DNA of 64,000 nt from positions 124,001 through 188,000 of the forward strand of contig NZ_FOCQ01000001.1 of the NCBI RefSeq assembly GCF_900110165.1, given 5' to 3'. The position numbers were made by a program, and so were the translations under genes. Below the pieces are notes generated by a model. It ran no database searches. It saw nothing but the letters and a program-made list of their open reading frames with translations, and was not told the origin of the DNA. The stretch comes from Lihuaxuella thermophila. GTDB taxonomy: Bacteria > Bacillota > Bacilli > Thermoactinomycetales > Thermoactinomycetaceae. Shown here in pieces: positions 17,269 to 25,813 of the stretch (the first letter of the stretch is position 1; each line of letters begins with the position of its first letter).

Positions 17269-17903
17269 TAGACCTTTAGTCCGCGTGGCGTCATGGTCCG
17301 TTCCAGAAGCCGGAAGGCAAGGTCAAACAGGATCGCCAACAATGCGGCAGGAATCGCTCCTGCCATGATCAGGCTGTCATCGTTCATGCTCATTCCGCGG
17401 ACGATCAACTCGCCTAACCCTCCTCCGCCGATGAAGGCGGCCAGTGCGGCAAGTCCGATCGTGAAAACGGAAGCGGTGCGGATTCCGGCCATGATGACCG
17501 GCAGAGACAGAGGAAGTTCCACCATGAACAGGATTTGCCAGGAGGTCATCCCCATCCCTTTTCCCGCATCAATCATCGACGGATCTACACCTAAAATTCC
17601 TGTGTACGTGTTTCGCAAAACCGGAAGGAGTGCGTACAGAGTAAACGCGATAATGGCCGGTTCTTGTCCGATTCCGAACAGGGGAAGCATAAAAGCGAGC
17701 AGGGCCAGACCGGGGATGGTTTGGATGACGGCGGCCACACCGATGATCGGCTCGGCGATTTTGCGGTACCTTGTGAGCAAGATGCCTAACGGGACCGAGA
17801 TGACGATGGCGAAAAGGATGGATACGGCAGACAAGTAGATGTGGTCGATAAAAGCATACCAGATGTCTTCTTTCCGCTCGATAAATGTCTTCAGCAGTTC
17901 CAT
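17268..17903 (-). CDS. Quaternary-amine ABC transporter permease (OpuCB-like)
   Basis: Membrane permease (211 aa) of the glycine betaine/choline/carnitine ABC importers, with five to six TM segments. The EAA-like loop IDAGKGMGMTSWQILFMVELP is typical of ProW/OpuCB proteins. It is the last gene of a three-gene minus-strand operon after the binding protein and the ATPase. Bacillus OpuC uses two permeases, OpuCB and OpuCD; only one is present here, so it presumably works as a homodimer. Role: osmoprotectant uptake, exact ligand unproven. Confidence 0.88.
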   Translation of the reverse strand: MELLKTFIERKEDIWYAFIDHIYLSAVSILFAIVISVPLGILLTRYRKIAEPIIGVAAVIQTIPGLALLAFMLPLFGIGQEPAIIAFTLYALLPVLRNTYTGILGVDPSMIDAGKGMGMTSWQILFMVELPLSLPVIMAGIRTASVFTIGLAALAAFIGGGGLGELIVRGMSMNDDSLIMAGAIPAALLAILFDLAFRLLERTMTPRGLKV

Positions 17904-17917
17904 ACAAATTCCCTCCT

Positions 17918-19036
17918 TTACAAAACTCCGTTGTTCCAGTTGGCTAAACCGCGCATCATGCTTGCCCGGGTGACGATCCCGATCAGTTTGTGTTCCTCAT
18001 CGACAACCGGGACGGCTCTGATTTGGCTCTCGTGGAAAATTTCCGCAACAGTGCTGACGCTGTCAGACGGCTGGAGGGTTTTGATATCCCGGTCCAGGAG
18101 ATGGGCAATGGTTTTTTCTTCATCCCGATAATGTTCGGCCACTTTTTCCAGGGTGACCACACCCAGTAAATGATTTTGCTGATCAGTCACCAACAAGCTG
18201 TCCACTTTTTTGGCTTTCATCAGACGAAGAGCTTCGGCCAGTCCGCGTCGGGGCGAAGAGGTTGCCACAGAGGTATGCATCAAATCGATCACCGTCGGCG
18301 TCGATGGTGACAGCCGATCCTCGCCGATAAAATTGCGCACAAACTCATTGGCCGGATGGCGGAGCAGTTTATCCGGAGTATCCATCTGGATGAGCTCCCC
18401 CTCATTCATAATCGCGATGCGGGATGCGATTTTGGTCGCTTCATTCATATCATGGGTGACAAACACAATGGTTTTTTGGATTTTTTCCTGCAGGTGGACG
18501 ATATCGTCCTGTAACTGTTCCCGGCTGATCGGATCGAGGGCGCTGAACGGCTCGTCCATCAGGATGATATCCGGTTCCGCGGCCAACGCCCGGATCACGC
18601 CTACCCGTTGCTGCTGCCCCCCGCTCAGTTCTCCGGGATACCGCTTTTTAAAGACGGACGGGTCCAGACCGACCAGATCCAGCAATTCATCTACCCGTTT
18701 TTCATATTGGTCGGGTTTCCATTTTTTCAATTTGGGCACCAGCGCGATATTTTGCCCGATGGTCATATGGGGAAACAGGCCGATTTGTTGAATGACATAC
18801 CCAATGTTCCGCCTTAATTCAACCGGGTCAGCCTCGGAGATGTCTTCGCCGTCAATGGTAATCGTTCCGCTGGTTGGCTCGATCAGCCGGTTGATCATGC
18901 GCATGGTCGTCGTCTTTCCGCATCCGCTCGGGCCGATCAGGGTTAACAGCTCCCCACGGCGGACCTCCAGATTCAAGTCCTTCACTGCAACCGTACCGTC
19001 TTTATATTCCTTGGATACATGTTCAAATCGAATCAA
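17918..19036 (-). CDS. Quaternary-amine ABC transporter ATPase with CBS pair (OpuCA-like)
   Basis: ATPase (372 aa) that energises the importer. It has Walker A GPSGCGKTTT, signature LSGGQQQR and Walker B IILMDEPFSALD. A C-terminal CBS domain pair (about 255-370, DSLLVTDQQNHLLGVVT and AVPVVDEEHKLIGIVT) matches the ionic-strength or nucleotide-sensing part of OpuCA/OpuA ATPases. The start codon is TTG at 19036, after GAGGGGA. It overlaps nothing and is 14 bp from the permease. Confidence 0.92.
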   Translation of the reverse strand: MIRFEHVSKEYKDGTVAVKDLNLEVRRGELLTLIGPSGCGKTTTMRMINRLIEPTSGTITIDGEDISEADPVELRRNIGYVIQQIGLFPHMTIGQNIALVPKLKKWKPDQYEKRVDELLDLVGLDPSVFKKRYPGELSGGQQQRVGVIRALAAEPDIILMDEPFSALDPISREQLQDDIVHLQEKIQKTIVFVTHDMNEATKIASRIAIMNEGELIQMDTPDKLLRHPANEFVRNFIGEDRLSPSTPTVIDLMHTSVATSSPRRGLAEALRLMKAKKVDSLLVTDQQNHLLGVVTLEKVAEHYRDEEKTIAHLLDRDIKTLQPSDSVSTVAEIFHESQIRAVPVVDEEHKLIGIVTRASMMRGLANWNNGVL

Positions 19037-19125
19037 TCCTATCCCCTCTTATTCATTTTTTTGATCGACGTGTGGAATCAGATGGATTTCACCCTGAAGA
19101 AATCGAAATATTCCATATAATGGAG

Positions 19126-20028
19126 TTACGGAATTAATCCTTTTTTCTTCAAAAACGATCTGGCCACTTCCTGGGGCCGTTTCTTTTTGAGATTTACTTC
19201 GGCATTCATCGCCATCATCTCATCTGTAGAGATTTTTCCGGCAAGGGCATTCAGCTTTTCTTTTAAGCCGGGGTTTGCTTTGAGGACGGCTTCCCGGATG
19301 ACCGGAACGGCATCATAAGGCGGGAAGAATTTTTTATCGTCTTCGAGTACGGCCAAATCGTACTGTTTGATTCGGGGGTCTGTAGAAAAACCGGTAATGA
19401 TATCCACATCGCCGTTATTGACTGCTTCGTACATCAGGTCTTCATCAAGAGAAAGCTTCTTCCCAAACGAGAAACCATACGTTTTTGTCATTCCGTTATA
19501 CCCGTCTGTGCGTTCGTAAAAGACAGAAGGAGCACCCATCGTTAAAGAAGAAGCTTTCCCTTTTAATTCCGATAGCTTGGTGACACCGAGCTTTTTCGCT
19601 GTCTCCTTGCGCACGGACATCGCATAATTGTTATAAAATCCGAGCGGTTTCAGCCAGATGAGACGAAAGTTTTTTTCATATCCCTGTTTCGTCCGCTCGT
19701 AGATGGTTTTGGGGCTCATTCCCGGCTGGTAGGTCTGTTTGAGGATAGCCAGATAGCCGGTGCCGGTATATTCCACATACATGTCAATATCGCCTGACTT
19801 TAACGCCTCCGTCAAAATCGCCTCCGTACCGAGTCCTTCCCTGACACGGACTTTCAGATCGGTGTTGGCTTTCAGATATTCGGCCAGAAGATGAGCCAAT
19901 ATCCATTGTTCGGTCCAATCTTTGCCTGAAATGACGATTTCACCTTTTTCCGCTTCTTCTCCGTTTGAGCAGGAGGTGAGGCTCAAAGGCAAAATCAGGC
20001 AAAAAAGCAAAATAAAGCATTTCTTCAC
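19126..20028 (-). CDS. Quaternary-amine binding lipoprotein (OpuCC-like)
   Basis: Substrate-binding lipoprotein (300 aa), starting at GTG after GGAGGG, with lipobox LTSC at about residue 20. The family motif YVEYTGTGYLAIL and the DWTEQWILAHLLAEYL start are typical of OpuCC/OsmX-type proteins, where aromatic residues cage the quaternary amine. It is the first gene of the operon. About 90 bp separate it from the ATPase gene, so it may be made in excess. Confidence 0.9.
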   Translation of the reverse strand: MKKCFILLFCLILPLSLTSCSNGEEAEKGEIVISGKDWTEQWILAHLLAEYLKANTDLKVRVREGLGTEAILTEALKSGDIDMYVEYTGTGYLAILKQTYQPGMSPKTIYERTKQGYEKNFRLIWLKPLGFYNNYAMSVRKETAKKLGVTKLSELKGKASSLTMGAPSVFYERTDGYNGMTKTYGFSFGKKLSLDEDLMYEAVNNGDVDIITGFSTDPRIKQYDLAVLEDDKKFFPPYDAVPVIREAVLKANPGLKEKLNALAGKISTDEMMAMNAEVNLKKKRPQEVARSFLKKKGLIP

Positions 20029-20061
20029 TCTTTTCCCTCCTCTATCTATAACTTGTTTATT

Positions 20062-20089
20062 TATATAACCTCATTTTCCGACAGGTAAA
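20062..20089 (-). promoter_or_regulatory. Possible promoter of the OpuC-like operon
   Basis: On the minus strand TTTACC, a 16-bp spacer, then TATATA. Both boxes are imperfect. The rest of the 347-bp gap to the next gene is A/T-rich and holds no gene I can support. Confidence 0.35.
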
Positions 20090-20300
20090 CCTCTTTTTTT
20101 AAAATAAAGTAAAAGCTTGGCTGGTTTTAAAAGGGGATACGAGACTGAAGGTGATTCTGGCAGGGATGTAAAAGAACTCTTCTTAAGTTTGATCAAATAT
20201 TTTTTTAATGAAATTAATAATTTACATATATTACCCTTGGTGACTCGTTGCGTGTTCCTCATCCGTGAAGTTCCCTTGACTGCGGTCACGCCCAGGCAAG

Positions 20301-20329
20301 TTGCTATAAAATTCTCTATTCGCTAATAT
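20301..20329 (+). promoter_or_regulatory. Promoter of the thioesterase/NUDIX pair
   Basis: TTGCTA (20301-20306), a 17-bp spacer, then TAATAT (20324-20329), 46 bp before the start codon. Confidence 0.55.
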
Positions 20330-20375
20330 ATAATATGAGTGACGAATTCAGAAGATAAGGCAGGAAACAGGTAAC

Positions 20376-20864
20376 ATGACACTGGAAGGATTGTACAAAG
20401 AACTGGCTGATCTGAATGAAACCGAAGCCCAAACGATCCACAAGTTGGTCCAGGCGCTGAAGCGTACCCGTGTCAGTCCTCTCGCTTATATCGAAGAGCT
20501 GATGAACTTTCAGCCGGTGGGTTACAATGAGAAGAAGGATGTTTACGTTCATCGCATGTTGATCACGGATGAATTGAAAAACCGCTTTAAGATTTTGCAT
20601 GGCGGAATCACCGCCACCTTTATTGATACGGCGATGGGGGCCACGGTCTTCCAGGCGCTGGGTCCGGATGTGAAAGTCGTCACCCTCGAGCTGACCGTGA
20701 ACTTCCTCGCGCCGGGTGTGGATGGTTGGCTCACGGCTGAGACAAAGATCGTGAAACGGGGAAAGACGATCATTGTGATGGAAACCAAAGTGACGGATGA
20801 ACGGGAGAAGCTGATCGCTTCCGCTTCTTCAACCTTTTTTCGATTAGACCAGGAGGTAAGATGA
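20376..20864 (+). CDS. PaaI-type hotdog thioesterase
   Basis: Hotdog-fold acyl-CoA thioesterase (162 aa), with the family active-site region LHGGITATFIDTAMGATVF and the strand ELTVNFLAPG. It likely hydrolyses a small or aromatic acyl-CoA; the substrate is not predictable. A related gene lies at 38545. The stop overlaps the start of the downstream NUDIX gene by four bases, so the two are translationally coupled. Confidence 0.85.
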   Translation: MTLEGLYKELADLNETEAQTIHKLVQALKRTRVSPLAYIEELMNFQPVGYNEKKDVYVHRMLITDELKNRFKILHGGITATFIDTAMGATVFQALGPDVKVVTLELTVNFLAPGVDGWLTAETKIVKRGKTIIVMETKVTDEREKLIASASSTFFRLDQEVR

Positions 20865-21292
20865 GCAAACCATATAAAATTGCCGCCAAAGCGATCATCT
20901 TCAATCAAGATCGTGTCCTGATTTTGCGGAAGTCAGAAGAAGAGCGCAGCGCCAAAGATACTCACGGCTGGGATTTTCCCGGAGGAGGCCTGGAACCTTC
21001 GGAGCCGCTGATGGATGCGCTCGCGCGTGAAGTGATGGAAGAGACGGGTTTGCAGGTAAAAGTGGTCGCGCCCGCCTATATCTATGATGAGATCCAGGAA
21101 GAAAAACACCTCATTATTATCAAATTCGCCTGTGACCAGCCAACGGGAGAGCTCGTTCTCAGCCCGGAACATGAAAAATATTACTGGGTACATATGGACG
21201 ACCTGAATGAAAGTGAATTTCCCGAGTGGATGAAAGAAGAAATCCGCCGTGCGTATCGCGTATACACCGACTTTCGCGGTGTCAGCCGGTAA
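20861..21292 (+). CDS. NUDIX hydrolase (complete NUDIX box)
   Basis: NUDIX hydrolase (143 aa) with an intact box: GGLEPSEPLMDALAREV then MEETGL, including the metal-binding Glu residues missing from the protein at 7757. The ATG follows GGAGGT and overlaps the thioesterase stop. The partner suggests cleanup of CoA- or nucleotide-linked metabolites, but this is inference. The unit ends at a strong terminator. Confidence 0.88.
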   Translation: MSKPYKIAAKAIIFNQDRVLILRKSEEERSAKDTHGWDFPGGGLEPSEPLMDALAREVMEETGLQVKVVAPAYIYDEIQEEKHLIIIKFACDQPTGELVLSPEHEKYYWVHMDDLNESEFPEWMKEEIRRAYRVYTDFRGVSR

Positions 21293-21337
21293 AAACGCCC
21301 AACTCTGACTCGTTGTTCAGAGGAGGGCGTTTTTTTG
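21293..21337 (+). terminator. Terminator of the thioesterase/NUDIX unit
   Basis: ACGCCC pairs with GGGCGT and, inside, CTCTGA pairs with TCAGAG. TTTTTTT follows. Directly downstream of the NUDIX stop. Confidence 0.88.
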
Positions 21338-21617
21338 GGTGCTTCTCCTGTCATACCCGGGGAACGGAGGATTCGTTCAGACAGGACGCAAGGATAATTC
21401 GCTGATCAACCCTGACGAAACCGGGCAATTCTTCTTAAATGAACTTCAAAAACGCTTTCGGTAAATCTTCCGTTTCGGAACGGCTGAACCGATGGCTCAG
21501 AATAAAAAGAGTAGTCCGGAACAACGATTTCGTGATGGGGAAACCCTTGTCCCGTAGCTGATCTTGCTGTCTGAAATCCCGGAAACTTTTCCGTAGACAA
21601 GATCCAGATCGGTTTGA

Positions 21618-21649
21618 TAAAATGAAAGCGCAACCAAAAACGTTTTTGG
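21618..21649 (+). promoter_or_regulatory. lacI promoter -10 with perfect LacI-family operator
   Basis: TGA followed by TAAAAT (-10 at 21618-21623, extended type), with TAGACA 18 bp upstream as a weak -35. The predicted start near 21630 is followed at once by the 16-bp perfect palindrome CCAAAAACGTTTTTGG (21634-21649) with a central CG. This is the layout of an autoregulated LacI-family gene. The gap 21338-21617 holds a weaker copy, TCAAAAACGCTTTCGG, at 21446-21461 and no gene. Confidence 0.75.
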
Positions 21650-21681
21650 AAAAGTTGAAGCAAAGGGGGGAGAGAGCATTC

Positions 21682-22731
21682 ATGGCAACAATCAAAGAAA
21701 TCGCGCAAAGAGCGGGAGTTTCCGTATCCACAGTTTCCAGAACTTTAAATAATTATCCCGATGTCAATCCGCAGACAAAAGAAAAGATCCTGCAAATCGC
21801 CAAGGAACTCAATTACTTTCCGAATGCAGTGGCAAGAAGCCTGGTGCAGAAAAAGACATACACCATCGGGGTTTTTTTTGGAAACAAGATGAACTCGGGT
21901 TTTGATCACCCGTTCTTCCTCGATGTGATATCAGCGGTGCGGGAGGTGGCGGGCAATGCCGGATATGATCTGCTGGTATTTACCAATAAAAACAAAGAGC
22001 GCGCCACTTATACGACGCTTTGCAGAGAACGAAGCGTAGACGGTGTGGTTTTGCTGTTGACCGGAGAAGGAAAACGGCGGACGGAGCCGCTCGTTGAGCT
22101 GCAAAACAGCGGCATTCCCTGCATCGCGATCGATATTCCGCTCATAGGTGAAAAAACGGCTTATGTGGAGTCGGATAACTATGCCGGGGCCAAACTGGCA
22201 GTGCAACACTTGATTGATTTGGGACACCGGCGGATCGCTTTTATCGGTGGAGACGAAATCAGCAAGACCAGCTACGACCGGCTGCGCGGATATCAGGATA
22301 CATTGATGGAAAATAGAATCGGATTTGACCCGACACTCATTCGGCTGGGCTATTTTTCCAAGGAAAAAGCGGCTCTTGGAACCCGTGAATTGATGGCAAA
22401 CAAGCCGGACATTACCGCTTTTTTTGCCGCCAGTGATGAAATGGCGTTTTCCGTCATCAAAACGCTTCGGGATCTGGGCAAACGCGTGCCTGATGATATC
22501 TCCGTGGTCGGGTTTGACGATATAAAGGAAGCGGAATTCTTCGAGCCAAGGCTGACGACGGTCAGGCAGGATAAATATCAACTGGGGAGTGAGGCGGCAC
22601 GCATGCTGCTGAATATAATCGAGAATCCCGATTATCAGCCAACGCCCGTCACATTGCCGAGCCAGCTGATCATCAGGCAATCCACGGCCGTGCTCCAAAA
22701 ACGTTTTCGGCAGGAGGGGGAAGATTCGTGA
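21682..22731 (+). CDS. LacI-family transcriptional repressor of the ycj-like operon
   Basis: Repressor of 349 aa, starting at the ATG at 21682 after GGGGGGAGAG. The N-terminal helix-turn-helix is ATIKEIAQRAGVSVSTVSRT. The periplasmic-binding-protein-like sensor follows, ending in SDEMAFSVIKTL and SVVGFDDIKEAEFF. A perfect palindromic operator lies in its own leader and a near-identical one near its 3' end, just before the transporter genes. E. coli ycj has a LacI-type regulator (YcjW) in the same role. The effector is probably the transported sugar or its product. Confidence 0.92.
   Translation: MATIKEIAQRAGVSVSTVSRTLNNYPDVNPQTKEKILQIAKELNYFPNAVARSLVQKKTYTIGVFFGNKMNSGFDHPFFLDVISAVREVAGNAGYDLLVFTNKNKERATYTTLCRERSVDGVVLLLTGEGKRRTEPLVELQNSGIPCIAIDIPLIGEKTAYVESDNYAGAKLAVQHLIDLGHRRIAFIGGDEISKTSYDRLRGYQDTLMENRIGFDPTLIRLGYFSKEKAALGTRELMANKPDITAFFAASDEMAFSVIKTLRDLGKRVPDDISVVGFDDIKEAEFFEPRLTTVRQDKYQLGSEAARMLLNIIENPDYQPTPVTLPSQLIIRQSTAVLQKRFRQEGEDS
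22695..22710. promoter_or_regulatory. Second LacI-family operator, inside the lacI 3' end
   Basis: CCAAAAACGTTTTCGG differs by one base from the perfect palindrome at 21634-21649. It encodes part of LQKRFRQ of the repressor and lies 17 bp before the GTG of the binding-protein gene. It could let the repressor act as a roadblock or form a loop with the upstream operator. Confidence 0.65.
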
Positions 22732-24029
22732 AGAAGCTCGCTCGATGGGTCGCTATTTGCTTATCATCGCTTTTTGTGCTGACAGCCTGCAGTTCGGGTA
22801 CTGAAAAAAGCGGCGACGGAATTACCATTCAGTATTGGCATACACAGACAGAAGAAGAGCGGGTCGCCGTTCTCAAACAGCTGATCAAAGAGTTTGAAGC
22901 GGAAAATCCGGGCATTCACGTAGAGCAAGTTCCCGTTCCCGAAGAGGATTTTGCAAGCAAAATTCCGGCAGCGCTCGGGGCAAACCGTTTGCCGGCGATC
23001 ATTGAGGGCGGGATTTCCAATATGTTGTTTTTGGGATCTGAAGAAGCCAGCGATACAGTCATGCATGAAGAGATCATCCGGCAACTGGGAATGGATGATT
23101 TTTTCACCGGAGCTTTAGAAAAATTGAAAAAGCCCGATGGCAAGGGATATTACGGTGTGCCGATCAACGGCTGGGTGCAGGGGATCTGGTACAACAAAAC
23201 CTTATTTAAAGAAAAGGGCCTGGAACCGCCGGAGACATGGGAAAACATTCTGAAGGCCGCCAAGGCGTTTCACGATCCCAAACACAAGCGGTACGGGATT
23301 GTGATCGGAACCGCCAAAGATGATTTTACCGAACAGACTTTCAGCCAGTTTGCCCTTTCCAATCAGGCTGCCATCTTTGATACAAACGGGAAAGTTCGCT
23401 TTAACACCCCGGAAATGGTGGAGACGCTCCGGTACTATCAGGAGTTGGCCAAATATACTCCGCCGGGTGCGGAAAGCTGGCGTGAGGCGCGCGAGCTGTA
23501 TTTATCGGGCCGCGCTCCCATGGTGATGTACTCTTCCTACATTATGGGCGATCTGGCAGAGAACGATCAGCTGGTCAAAGAGACCGGATTTGCCATTCCC
23601 ACGCGGAAACAAAAAGCAACGTTCGGTGAGATCACCTCGCTTTCCATCGCCAATACCATCAGCAAACCGGAGCGTGAAGCAGCCAAGAAGTTTGTGCTCT
23701 TTCTGATGCAAAAGGAAAACTATATCCGGTACCTGCACATGTCCCCGGGGGGAGCCAATCCGACCCGAAAATCGATCGCCAAAGACCCGGCTTATCTGAA
23801 TAACGAAGTATTGAAGAAATACGGGGATACGGCGGTCGCGATCGCTTCCGGACTGGAGACATTACAGAAGTTCGGATTCCAGGACGGAAAAGTTTATCCG
23901 CAAATGGGCGATATCTCCGCGCAATTCATCATCGGCGAGGCGATCTACAACATGACCGAGCACAACAAGAAGCCCGAAGCGGTTGCCGGCACTGCACAAC
24001 AGAAAATGAAAGAAACGGCAGAGGAGTAA
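22728..24029 (+). CDS. ABC sugar-binding lipoprotein (YcjN-like position)
   Basis: Family 1 solute-binding lipoprotein (433 aa), with lipobox LTAC. It begins at GTG at 22728, after AGGAGGGGG, overlapping the lacI stop by four bases. It contains the expected ligand-contact aromatics, for example INGWVQGIWYNK. By operon context it should bind an alpha-glucoside such as glucosylglycerate, or a relative. This is inference from the enzymes encoded downstream. Confidence 0.9.
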   Translation: MKKLARWVAICLSSLFVLTACSSGTEKSGDGITIQYWHTQTEEERVAVLKQLIKEFEAENPGIHVEQVPVPEEDFASKIPAALGANRLPAIIEGGISNMLFLGSEEASDTVMHEEIIRQLGMDDFFTGALEKLKKPDGKGYYGVPINGWVQGIWYNKTLFKEKGLEPPETWENILKAAKAFHDPKHKRYGIVIGTAKDDFTEQTFSQFALSNQAAIFDTNGKVRFNTPEMVETLRYYQELAKYTPPGAESWREARELYLSGRAPMVMYSSYIMGDLAENDQLVKETGFAIPTRKQKATFGEITSLSIANTISKPEREAAKKFVLFLMQKENYIRYLHMSPGGANPTRKSIAKDPAYLNNEVLKKYGDTAVAIASGLETLQKFGFQDGKVYPQMGDISAQFIIGEAIYNMTEHNKKPEAVAGTAQQKMKETAEE

Positions 24030-24053
24030 GGGGCAGAGCAAGGGAGTGAAAAC

Positions 24054-24959
24054 ATGCAGAATCATGCGGTGTTGAACGAGAGTAGCCGAAAGAGAAGTTC
24101 CTTAAAAGCCAAAGAGGCGCGACTGGGATACCTGTTGATCACTCCGGCGTTTTTGCTGATCGCTGTGGTGATTATTTATCCGGTGCTCTATAATATTTGG
24201 CTAAGTTTTCATAAAGTGTCGATCAATCCCAACCGGCCGGATCTGTTCATCGGTTTGAGAAACTACGCATCCTTGCTGAAGGATGAGGGGTTTTGGCATT
24301 CCATTTCCATTACCTTGATCTATACGATCGTGACCGTGGCCGGAGCCACCATCTTGGGTCTGGTGGCCGCTCTTCTCCTGAATCAGCCGATCAAAGGGCG
24401 GCGCTTCTTCCGGTCCGTCATCTTGCTGCCGTATGTGGCCCCGGTCATCTCGCTGGTATTTGTTTGGCAATATTTATTTAATCCGGTATATGGTATGGTC
24501 AATTATACGCTCGTCGAACAGTTGGGGGTGTTAAAGCAGCATGTCGATTGGCTGGATTCCCCGAATGCGGCGCTGTGGCTGGTGATTCTGTTTGATATCT
24601 GGCATCTTTTTCCGTTTTCTTTCATGATGATCCTGGCCAAGCTCCAATCCATTGACCCCTCGATCTATGAGGCGGCGGAGATGGACGGAGCGGGAATCTG
24701 GCACAAATTTCGGTTTGTGACGCTGCCGGAGCTGCAATTTGTGCTGGGCTCTGTGGTCATCTTGCGTTTTGTCTGGAACTTCTATAAGTTTGATGAAATT
24801 TATCTGCTAACCAAAGAAGTGCCCGTAATAAGCGTATACTCCTATGAAACCGCTTTTTCCACGTTTAACCACGGGCTGGCGGCAGCCATTACCGTAACCT
24901 TATTCGTATTGGTGATGGTATTTGTGCTCACCGCTGTAAGGAAGGTGCTCAAATGGTGA
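24054..24959 (+). CDS. ABC sugar permease (MalF-type, YcjO-like)
   Basis: Permease of 301 aa with six TM segments. The EAA loop is YEAAEMDGAGIWHKFRFV. TM1 is followed almost at once by LFIGLRNYASLL, so it lacks the coiled-coil insert of the permease at 14047. It overlaps the next permease by seven bases. Confidence 0.92.
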   Translation: MQNHAVLNESSRKRSSLKAKEARLGYLLITPAFLLIAVVIIYPVLYNIWLSFHKVSINPNRPDLFIGLRNYASLLKDEGFWHSISITLIYTIVTVAGATILGLVAALLLNQPIKGRRFFRSVILLPYVAPVISLVFVWQYLFNPVYGMVNYTLVEQLGVLKQHVDWLDSPNAALWLVILFDIWHLFPFSFMMILAKLQSIDPSIYEAAEMDGAGIWHKFRFVTLPELQFVLGSVVILRFVWNFYKFDEIYLLTKEVPVISVYSYETAFSTFNHGLAAAITVTLFVLVMVFVLTAVRKVLKW

Positions 24960-25795
24960 CGAAAAACAAAACGCTGAACCGGATCATTTTGTACTGTTTG
25001 GTCACGCTGACGGTTGTCACGACGGTATTCCCGTTTTTGGTCATGCTGAGTACGGCCCTGAAGTCCAATGAGGAAGCGTTATCGACGACGCCGAATCTGA
25101 TTCCCGCCAACCCGACACTCGAGCATTTTATGGATGTCTTAAATCCAAAGGTATTTCCGTTTTGGACTTATTTTTTCAACAGCTTTCAGATCTCCTTTGC
25201 TACCGCGCTCCTTTCTGTGGTGGTCGGGACTTTGGGAGCTTACAGTTTTGCGAGGCTCGAGTATAAAGGACGGGGATGGTTTCAAAAGGGCGTCATGCTG
25301 ATCTATATGTTTTCGGGAGTTTTGCTGGTGGTTCCGCTGTATCAGATGATCACTGCGGCAAACCTGTATGATACCAAAATCTCGCTTATCATTACGTATC
25401 TGGTGCTGACGATGCCGGTGTCGCTCTATATGCTGGGAAACTATTTCCGCACGATTCCAGAGTCGCTGGAAGAAGCGGCGATGATGGACGGGTTAAACCG
25501 GCTTCAGGTGATTTACAAGATTGTGATCCCGCTTTCGCTTCCGGCCATAGCCTCGGTATTTATCTATGTGTTTATGATCGCATGGAATGATTATCTGTTC
25601 GCTTCGGTTTTTATAACGTCTGAAGAGAATATGACGCTGCCGATCGGGCTGAGTCATCTGTTCCATACCAAACATTATGTGTGGGGAAGGATGATGGCGG
25701 CATCCCTGTTGACTGCCGTTCCCGTGGTGCTCCTGTTCAGCATGATGGAAAAATATTTTGTCGGGGGACTCACAGACGGCGGAGTAAAAGGTTAA
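24953..25795 (+). CDS. ABC sugar permease (MalG-type, YcjP-like)
   Basis: Second permease of the importer (280 aa, six TM). The EAA loop is EEAAMMDGLNRLQVIYKIV. It starts at the ATG at 24953 inside the end of the previous gene, which implies translational coupling. No ATPase gene occurs in the operon. Confidence 0.92.
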   Translation: MVTKNKTLNRIILYCLVTLTVVTTVFPFLVMLSTALKSNEEALSTTPNLIPANPTLEHFMDVLNPKVFPFWTYFFNSFQISFATALLSVVVGTLGAYSFARLEYKGRGWFQKGVMLIYMFSGVLLVVPLYQMITAANLYDTKISLIITYLVLTMPVSLYMLGNYFRTIPESLEEAAMMDGLNRLQVIYKIVIPLSLPAIASVFIYVFMIAWNDYLFASVFITSEENMTLPIGLSHLFHTKHYVWGRMMAASLLTAVPVVLLFSMMEKYFVGGLTDGGVKG

Positions 25796-25813
25796 CGACA
25801 CATGGAGGAATGA

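Noticed and set aside
17102-17368. 88-codon plus-strand frame upstream of the OpuC-like terminator
   Set aside because: It reads through a 12-bp bidirectional terminator into the antisense strand of the permease gene. Only the first third looks protein-like, and there is no usable ribosome binding site.
20071-20326. Overlapping small frames on both strands in the 20029-20375 gap
   Set aside because: A/T-rich, no start signals, no similarity recognised; the region is better explained by two divergent promoters.
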